Notes under the pieces: model-generated
What the model was told of the DNA's origin: nothing
Seen by the model: the letters and a program-made list of their open reading frames with translations, nothing else
Database searches by the model: none
NCBI RefSeq assembly: GCF_009799925.1
Contig: NZ_WELK01000001.1
Coordinates: forward strand, 840,815-904,814
Direction: 5' to 3'
Origin: Pseudomonas sp. R-28-1W-6
GTDB taxonomy: Bacteria; Pseudomonadota; Gammaproteobacteria; Pseudomonadales; Pseudomonadaceae
DNA: 64,000 nt
Program-made: the position numbers and the translations under genes
In this document: positions 58,082-64,000 of the stretch, piece after piece
How the letters are laid out: the number at the start of each line of letters is the position of its first letter
Numbering within the stretch: the stretch's first letter is position 1

Positions 58082-59116
58082 ATGGTCAAGGTCGGTATCG
58101 TTGGCGGCACGGGCTACACCGGGGTCGAACTGCTGCGCCTGCTGGCACAGCACCCGCAGGCTGAAGTGGCGGTGATTACCTCGCGCTCCGAGACCGGGGT
58201 GAAGGTTGCCGACATGTACCCGAACCTGCGCGGCCACTATGACAACCTGGCGTTCAGCATGCCGGACGTGGCCACCCTGGGCGCCTGCGACGTGGTGTTC
58301 TTCGCCACCCCGCATGGCGTGGCCCACGCCCTGGCCGGCGAGCTGCTGGCCGCCGGCACCCGGGTGATCGACCTGTCCGCCGACTTCCGTCTGCAGGATG
58401 CCGAGGAGTGGGCGCAGTGGTACGGCCAGCCGCACGGTGCGCCGGAGCTGCTGCCCGAGGCGGTCTATGGCCTGCCGGAAGTGAATCGCGAGGCGATCAA
58501 GGGCGCGCGCCTGATCGCCGTCCCCGGCTGCTACCCGACGGCCACCCAGCTGGGCCTGATCCCGCTGCTGGAGGCCGGCCTGGCCGACACCAGCCGCCTG
58601 ATCGCCAACTGCGCCTCCGGCGTCAGCGGCGCCGGGCGCGGAGCCAAGGTCGGCTCGCTGCTCTGCGAAACCAGCGAAAGCATGATGGCCTATGCGGTCA
58701 AGGGCCACCGTCACCTGCCGGAGATCAGCCAGGGCCTGCGCCGCGCTGCCAACGGCCCGGTCGGCCTGACCTTCGTGCCGCACCTGGCGCCGATGATCCG
58801 CGGCATCCACGCCACCCTGTACGCCACCGTGGCCGATCGCGGCGTCGACCTGCAGGCGCTGTTCGAGCAGCGTTATGCCAACGAGCCGTTCGTCGACGTG
58901 ATGCCGGCCGGCAGCCATCCGGAAACCCGCAGCGTGCGTGGCGCCAACGTCTGCCGCATCGCCGTGCATCGGCCGCAGGGCGGCGAGCTGGTGGTGGTGC
59001 TGTCGGTCATCGACAACCTGGTCAAGGGCGCCTCCGGTCAGGCCCTGCAGAACATGAACATCCTCTGCGGCCTGGACGAGCGCCTGGGCCTGGCCCATGC
59101 CGCCCTGTTGCCGTGA
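58082..59116 (+). CDS. argC: N-acetyl-gamma-glutamyl-phosphate reductase
   Basis: 344 residues from the ATG at 58082, the usual length; the GTG directly before it would add one residue. NADP-binding [18 protein letters not shown], catalytic Cys in [13 protein letters not shown] and the His of KGHRHLPEI. Third step of arginine synthesis. GAGGG lies upstream. It stands apart from other arg genes, as in PAO1, and is followed 100 bp later by erpA. Confidence 0.97.
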   Translation: MVKVGIVGGTGYTGVELLRLLAQHPQAEVAVITSRSETGVKVADMYPNLRGHYDNLAFSMPDVATLGACDVVFFATPHGVAHALAGELLAAGTRVIDLSADFRLQDAEEWAQWYGQPHGAPELLPEAVYGLPEVNREAIKGARLIAVPGCYPTATQLGLIPLLEAGLADTSRLIANCASGVSGAGRGAKVGSLLCETSESMMAYAVKGHRHLPEISQGLRRAANGPVGLTFVPHLAPMIRGIHATLYATVADRGVDLQALFEQRYANEPFVDVMPAGSHPETRSVRGANVCRIAVHRPQGGELVVVLSVIDNLVKGASGQALQNMNILCGLDERLGLAHAALLP

Positions 59117-59216
59117 TCGGTGGTCGGTCGAATAGTTGACCGCTTTGCTGGGGTAAGCGGATAATCCCTGCCCCAGCAGTACGTAACATGGCGCCCGGCG
59201 CCGGGAGATCAGCAAG

Positions 59217-59567
59217 ATGAGCGTCGAAACCTTCACACCCACCCCGCTGCAGTTCACGCAGGGCGCGGCGAACAAGGTGAAGAGCCTGGTCGATGAGGAA
59301 GGCAACCCGCGCCTGAAACTGCGCGTGTTTGTTACCGGTGGCGGCTGTTCGGGCTTCCAGTACGGCTTCACTTTCGATGAAGACGTGGCCGATGACGACA
59401 CCATAGTCGAGCGCGAGGGCGTCAGCCTGGTGGTCGATTCGATGAGCTTCCAGTACCTGGCCGGTGCCGAAGTCGACTACCAGGAAGGTCTGGAAGGCTC
59501 GCGCTTCGTGATCAAGAATCCGAATGCCAGCACCACCTGCGGTTGCGGGTCGTCGTTCTCGATCTGA
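59217..59567 (+). CDS. erpA: Iron-sulfur cluster insertion protein ErpA
   Basis: 116 residues of the A-type carrier fold with the three cluster-binding Cys C44 ([10 protein letters not shown]), C108 and C110 ([11 protein letters not shown]). It delivers Fe-S clusters to apo-enzymes such as IspG. A strong bidirectional terminator follows, shared with anmK. Confidence 0.97.
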   Translation: MSVETFTPTPLQFTQGAANKVKSLVDEEGNPRLKLRVFVTGGGCSGFQYGFTFDEDVADDDTIVEREGVSLVVDSMSFQYLAGAEVDYQEGLEGSRFVIKNPNASTTCGCGSSFSI

Positions 59568-59582
59568 CGTCGCTGAAGAATT

Positions 59583-59610
59583 AAAAAGCCGCGCCTTGGC
59601 GCGGCTTTTT
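59583..59610. terminator. Bidirectional terminator between erpA and anmK
   Basis: A perfect 13-bp stem, AAAAAGCCGCGCC and GGCGCGGCTTTTT with a TT loop. It ends both erpA and anmK. Confidence 0.95.
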
Positions 59611-59625
59611 TGTGCCTGCTGGTTT

Positions 59626-60717
<1,092 letters not shown>

Positions 60718-62121
60718 TTAGCGCTTGTTCATGGCCAGGATGGTTTTCTTTTCCTGATCCATGCGTGCCATCAGCGGCGTGCTCAGCTGCATGAAGCGCG
60801 CTTTCTCGTTGCGCGCGATCGGGTCGGCCATTGGCAGCTTCTGGCTCAGTGGGTCGACATGGCGACCGTTGACCTGGAACTCGTAGTGCAGGTGCGGGCC
60901 GGTCGACAGGCCGGTGGTGCCGATATAGCCGATGATCTGCCCCTGCTTGACGCTGCCGCCGGTGCGCACGCCCTTGGCGAAGCCCTGCATGTGGGCGTAG
61001 AGGGTGCGGAAGCTGTTGCCGTGCTGGAGCACCACGGCATTGCCGTAGCCGCCCTTGCGTCCGGCCAGCAGGACCTTGCCATCGCCGGCGGCCTTGATCG
61101 GGGTGCCGCGCGGGGCGGCGTAGTCCACGCCCTTGTGGGCGCGGATCTTGTTCAGGATCGGATGCCGGCGGCCCATGGAGAAGCGCGAGCTGATGCGGGC
61201 GAAGTCTACCGGCGTGCGGATGAAGGCCTTGCGCATGCTCTGGCCGTCGGCGTTGTAGTAGCTGGTTACGCCCTGCTTGCTGGTGTAGCGCACCGCGGTG
61301 TAGGTCTTGCCGCGGTTGGTGAAACGGGCGGCGAGGATGTTGCCATTGCCGACCTGTTTATCGTTGACCACGTGCTCTTCGTAGATCACCTCGAACTCGT
61401 CGCCTTCGCGGATATCCAGGGCGAAGTCGATGTCGTAGCCGAACACGTTGGCCAGGTCCATGGTCAGGCTGTGCGATAGACCGGCTCGCTTGGCCGAGAG
61501 GAACAGCGAGCTGTTGATCACACCGTGGGAATAGGCGGTGCGCATGTCCGGCTTGACCAGCTCGCGCTTGAAGCTGTAGCCCTTGTCGGTGCGCGACAGG
61601 GCAATACTTTCCAGGTCGCTGAGCTTGCTGCGCACGCTGTCCAGCTTGCCGTCGCCGGTCAGCTTGAACTCCAGAACCTGACCAATCTTCAGGCGGCTCA
61701 GCTGCTTGGCGTCCTTGCTGCTGCTCAGCGCTTCATGCAGGTCGTTGGCGTTCAGGCCGACCTGGGCAAAGACGGTGGACAGGGTGTCACCGTTGCCGAC
61801 GGTCACGGCTTTCTGCAACGGATCTGCGGGTTGGGTTTCTTGCTTCGCGCTTGTGTCGGCGCTGTTCTTCTCGGTGAGGTTGGCGGTGCTGAACGGCGAG
61901 GCGCTCCCTTCCCCGGAGGAGAGCGCTTGTCGGAGGTCGTCCTTCTCCTGCAGCACCTGCTCGGAGCCGTTCTCCAACTCGAGGTTCAAATAGGTCTTCT
62001 TCGCCTCGACTTCGCGCGACGGGAACACCAGCAAGGCCAGGCTCAGTAGCGCCGCTACGCCGCTGGCTGCCAGCAGGTGGCTCCTCGGATAGGGCGGGAC
62101 TTTGGGGACAGAATGCGTCAT
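60718..62121 (-). CDS. mepM: Peptidoglycan DD-metalloendopeptidase (MepM-type, M23)
   Basis: 467 residues. An N-terminal membrane anchor (LAASGVAALLSLALLVFPS) is followed by an OapA/LysM-like domain (about 105-185, VGNGDTLSTVFAQVGLNANDL), a linker, and a C-terminal M23 domain with H and D ligands in HKGVDYAAPRGTP and the HLHYEF pair. It cuts 4-3 peptide crosslinks to let the sacculus grow. The position before anmK and divergent from tyrZ matches PA0667. Confidence 0.95.
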   Translation of the reverse strand: MTHSVPKVPPYPRSHLLAASGVAALLSLALLVFPSREVEAKKTYLNLELENGSEQVLQEKDDLRQALSSGEGSASPFSTANLTEKNSADTSAKQETQPADPLQKAVTVGNGDTLSTVFAQVGLNANDLHEALSSSKDAKQLSRLKIGQVLEFKLTGDGKLDSVRSKLSDLESIALSRTDKGYSFKRELVKPDMRTAYSHGVINSSLFLSAKRAGLSHSLTMDLANVFGYDIDFALDIREGDEFEVIYEEHVVNDKQVGNGNILAARFTNRGKTYTAVRYTSKQGVTSYYNADGQSMRKAFIRTPVDFARISSRFSMGRRHPILNKIRAHKGVDYAAPRGTPIKAAGDGKVLLAGRKGGYGNAVVLQHGNSFRTLYAHMQGFAKGVRTGGSVKQGQIIGYIGTTGLSTGPHLHYEFQVNGRHVDPLSQKLPMADPIARNEKARFMQLSTPLMARMDQEKKTILAMNKR

Positions 62122-62159
62122 GGCTGTGGGTGTTTCTTGGAAGAATGCATTAACTGACT

Positions 62160-62188
62160 AAAATATAATCAAATTTCTCTATAGGCAA
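62160..62188 (-). promoter_or_regulatory. Candidate mepM promoter
   Basis: On the minus strand TTGCCT (62183-62188), a 17-bp spacer and TATTTT (62160-62165) in an AT-rich stretch about 40 bp before the mepM start. Confidence 0.4.
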
Positions 62189-62192
62189 CCCT

Positions 62193-62203
62193 GTAGGGTG
62201 CGC
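62193..62203. repeat. Half copy of the GTAGGGTGCGC repeat
   Basis: GTAGGGTGCGC between the divergent mepM and tyrZ genes; the left arm only, next to the small palindrome ACCCTGTAGGGT. Confidence 0.45.
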
Positions 62204-62300
62204 ATCGGCCCAGCGGCATGCCCCGCCGCAGAGCTTGTAATTGGTCAGTGATCTTGTATGGTTGGTTCCCTTTTGTTTTTGAGTGGCGACGAGTCCTGTC

Positions 62301-63500
62301 ATGAAGTCGGTTGAAGAGCAGCTGGCGCTGATCAAGCGCGGTGCGGAAGAAGTCCTGGTCGAGGCGGAACTGGTAGAGAAGCTCAAGCGCGGTCAGCCGC
62401 TGCGGATCAAGGCTGGCTTCGATCCAACCGCGCCGGATCTGCACCTGGGCCATACCGTACTGATCAATAAACTGCGTCAGTTCCAGGAGCTGGGGCATCA
62501 GGTGATTTTCCTGATCGGCGACTTCACCGGGATGATCGGCGACCCCAGCGGCAAGAGTGCCACGCGCCCGCCGCTGACCCGTGAACAGGTGCTGGAGAAC
62601 GCCGAAACCTATAAGGCTCAGGTGTTCAAGATCCTTGATCCGGCGAAAACCGAGGTGGCGTTCAACTCCACCTGGATCGACCAGCTCAAACCGTCCGACT
62701 TCATTCGTCTGGCGTCCCAGTACACGGTGGCGCGGATGCTCGAGCGTGACGATTTCGACAAGCGTTACAGCAGCAATCAGCCGATCGCCATTCACGAGTT
62801 CCTCTATCCGCTGGTGCAGGGCTACGACTCGGTGGCATTGCGCGCCGATGTGGAGCTGGGGGGTACCGATCAGAAGTTCAACCTGCTGATGGGGCGCGAG
62901 CTGCAGCGTGCCTATGGGCAGGAGTCGCAGTGCGTCGTGACCATGCCGCTGCTCGAAGGGTTGGATGGCGTGAAGAAGATGTCCAAGTCACTGGGCAACT
63001 ATATAGGTATCCAGGAAGCCCCGGGCGTGATGTACAACAAGCTGGTCTCGATGCCGGATGCCTTGATGTGGCGCTACTTCGAGCTGCTCAGCTTCCGTTC
63101 CATGGAGGAGATCGAGCGGTTCAAGGCGGATGTCGATGCGGGTGCCAATCCTCGGGACATCAAGATCAAGCTGGCCGAGGAGATCGTTGCGCGCTTCCAT
63201 GGTGAGGAGGCGGCGGCTAATGCCCATCGCTCTGCGGGCAACCGTATGAAGGATGGCGAGCTCCCGGAAGATCTGCCGGAGATCGAGCTGCTGTCTGCCG
63301 AGGATATGCCTATCTCTTCCGTCCTTAATAAGGCGGGCTTGGTGAAGAATGCGGCCGTTGCTCGCGACCTGCTGGGTTCGGGTGGCGTCAAGGTGGATGG
63401 CGAGGTGGTGGAGCGCGGCTTCATGTTCAAGCTCGGCGCCGTGCATGTTTGTCAGGCTGGCAAGAAGGCGTTTGCGCGTATATCGCTGAAGGCGGAGTAG
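62301..63500 (+). CDS. tyrZ: Tyrosyl-tRNA synthetase, TyrZ type
   Basis: 399 residues from the ATG at 62301; a GTG at 62283 would add six residues but lacks a better ribosome site. Class I motifs HLGHTV and KKMSKSLGN; the C-terminal S4 RNA-binding domain begins near [17 protein letters not shown]. It is of the TyrRS-Z subtype found next to an rRNA operon in pseudomonads; a second synthetase (TyrS) may exist elsewhere in the genome. It lies directly upstream of the rRNA promoter array, divergent from mepM. Confidence 0.95.
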   Translation: MKSVEEQLALIKRGAEEVLVEAELVEKLKRGQPLRIKAGFDPTAPDLHLGHTVLINKLRQFQELGHQVIFLIGDFTGMIGDPSGKSATRPPLTREQVLENAETYKAQVFKILDPAKTEVAFNSTWIDQLKPSDFIRLASQYTVARMLERDDFDKRYSSNQPIAIHEFLYPLVQGYDSVALRADVELGGTDQKFNLLMGRELQRAYGQESQCVVTMPLLEGLDGVKKMSKSLGNYIGIQEAPGVMYNKLVSMPDALMWRYFELLSFRSMEEIERFKADVDAGANPRDIKIKLAEEIVARFHGEEAAANAHRSAGNRMKDGELPEDLPEIELLSAEDMPISSVLNKAGLVKNAAVARDLLGSGGVKVDGEVVERGFMFKLGAVHVCQAGKKAFARISLKAE

Positions 63501-63517
63501 AAAGTTTCAGAAAGGCG

Positions 63518-63545
63518 TTGACGGCGAAATCTGCGGGCCTATAAT
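63518..63545 (+). promoter_or_regulatory. rRNA promoter 1
   Basis: TTGACG, 16-bp spacer, TATAAT, then GCGCACC, a GC-rich discriminator as in promoters under ppGpp control. 17 bp after the tyrZ stop. Positions 63501-64000 hold no protein gene, only four promoters and the rRNA leader. Confidence 0.75.
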
Positions 63546-63614
63546 GCGCACCTCTTCCGGCGCAGCCTGATCTGAAAACTCCTTGATAAACAAGAAGTTA
63601 TATGAAAGTAAAGG

Positions 63615-63642
63615 TTGCGGCAGTGGTGGATTCGAGTAGAAT
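63615..63642 (+). promoter_or_regulatory. rRNA promoter 2
   Basis: TTGCGG, 16-bp spacer, TAGAAT, then GCGCCGG. Preceded by an AT-rich stretch (63580-63612) that could act as an UP element. The -35 is the weakest of the four. Confidence 0.55.
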
Positions 63643-63720
63643 GCGCCGGGGTGGCAGGGTGGTGGTTTGGTCCTGTCGGCGCTTTGGTTCGAAAGAGCTG
63701 AAGAGGCTAGAAAGAGGTGG

Positions 63721-63748
63721 TTGACAGCGAGTTTGAACGCTGTAGAAT
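63721..63748 (+). promoter_or_regulatory. rRNA promoter 3
   Basis: TTGACA, 16-bp spacer, TAGAAT, then TCGCCTC. Perfect -35 box. Confidence 0.75.
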
Positions 63749-63828
63749 TCGCCTCCCGCTGATGTGAAGCGTAAAGCGGATCGGAGGCGCAAGCGGTTGA
63801 GAAGAAACGAAAAATTCTTCGAAACTGG

Positions 63829-63856
63829 TTGACAGAAAGAAAGGCTGCTGTAGAAT
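63829..63856 (+). promoter_or_regulatory. rRNA promoter 4
   Basis: TTGACA, 16-bp spacer, TAGAAT, then GCGCGGCC. Preceded by an A/T-rich run (GAAGAAACGAAAAATTCTTC), a good UP-element candidate. Closest to the rRNA leader. Confidence 0.8.
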
Positions 63857-63892
63857 GCGCGGCCTCGGTTGAGACGAAAGACTTGATCGAAA

Positions 63893-63905
63893 CGCTCTTT
63901 AACAA
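63893..63905 (+). promoter_or_regulatory. rRNA antitermination boxA
   Basis: CGCTCTTTAACAA matches the rRNA leader boxA consensus TGCTCTTTAACAA, where NusB/NusE and other Nus factors load to prevent Rho termination. It is about 90 bp before the predicted 16S start. Confidence 0.85.
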
Positions 63906-63987
63906 CTTGAATCAAGCAATTCGTGTGGGTGCTTGTGGAGTAAGACTGTTAGTCGCAAGATTATCAGCAACACAAGTAACTCTTCGT

Positions 63988-64000
63988 GAATTCAAAGAGT
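63988..64000 (+). rRNA. rrs: 5' end of 16S rRNA (partial)
   Basis: The last bases, GAATTCAAAGAGT, resemble the 16S 5' end (AAATTGAAGAGT in E. coli), and the upstream leader with boxA fits. Only ~13 nt are present, so the exact start is an estimate. Confidence 0.5.

Overview
The window looks like a chromosomal segment of a high-GC Pseudomonas of the broad aeruginosa lineage. This rests on remembered gene order, not on a search. From rmcA to the rRNA promoters, the order matches the P. aeruginosa PAO1 stretch around PA0575-PA0668: rmcA, rpoD-dnaG-rpsU, tsaD, plsY, folB-folK, cca, spoVR-yeaH-prkA, glpE-apaH-apaG-rsmA-pdxA, surA-lptD, amgK-murU, agtSR/agtABCD, rpe-gph-trpE, trpGDC, vfr, speD, coq7, argC, erpA, anmK, mepM, tyrZ and then a 16S rRNA gene.

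Left edge (1-6.6 kb) is the least conserved part. It holds the 3' part of a polyamine-type solute-binding protein gene, an agmatinase-family ureohydrolase, a LysR regulator divergent from a secreted metallo-beta-lactamase-fold alkyl sulfatase (the sdsB/sdsA layout), and a GAF-PAS-PAS diguanylate cyclase. From 6.8 to 15.2 kb lie tRNA-Ile2(CAU), the dual GGDEF-EAL sensor rmcA, and the macromolecular-synthesis operon rpsU-dnaG-rpoD read leftwards. From 15.2 to 24 kb come tsaD, plsY, folB/folK, cca and the stress module prkA-yeaH-spoVR.

24-34.6 kb carries an envelope and cofactor group: glpE, apaH, apaG, rsmA, pdxA, surA, lptD, then the peptidoglycan-recycling pair amgK-murU and a membrane DnaJ protein. 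34.7-43.5 kb has a DUF3530 protein and a sensor kinase/regulator pair beside a four-gene ABC importer, matching the P. aeruginosa system for GABA/5-aminovalerate uptake. 43.7-49.3 kb is rpe-gph-trpE-trpG-trpD-trpC. Here trpE and trpG are only 13 bp apart, whereas in P. aeruginosa the R/F pyocin cluster separates them. 49.3-63.5 kb holds vfr, an OsmC protein, speD, coq7, hinT, an AAA+ ATPase, an SDR, a DUF805 protein, a nitronate-monooxygenase-like protein, hemJ, argC, erpA, anmK, mepM and tyrZ. The last 500 bp are a promoter array for an rRNA operon.

No phage, insertion sequence, CRISPR array or classical defence locus is visible. The most interesting signals are regulatory. A Trp-rich leader peptide is in frame with, and fused to, the end of gph, followed by RNA segments that can pair in alternative ways before trpE. 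Four ATTGG elements lie on the DNA helical repeat in front of the sulfatase. A perfect palindrome stands in front of the agt transporter operon. Four near-consensus promoters with identical 16-bp spacers precede the rRNA operon. At least three families of palindromic intergenic repeats are present, and one copy supplies the stop codon of a LysR gene. A membrane protein (55.5-56.4 kb) carries a pilin-like helix at its C-terminus.
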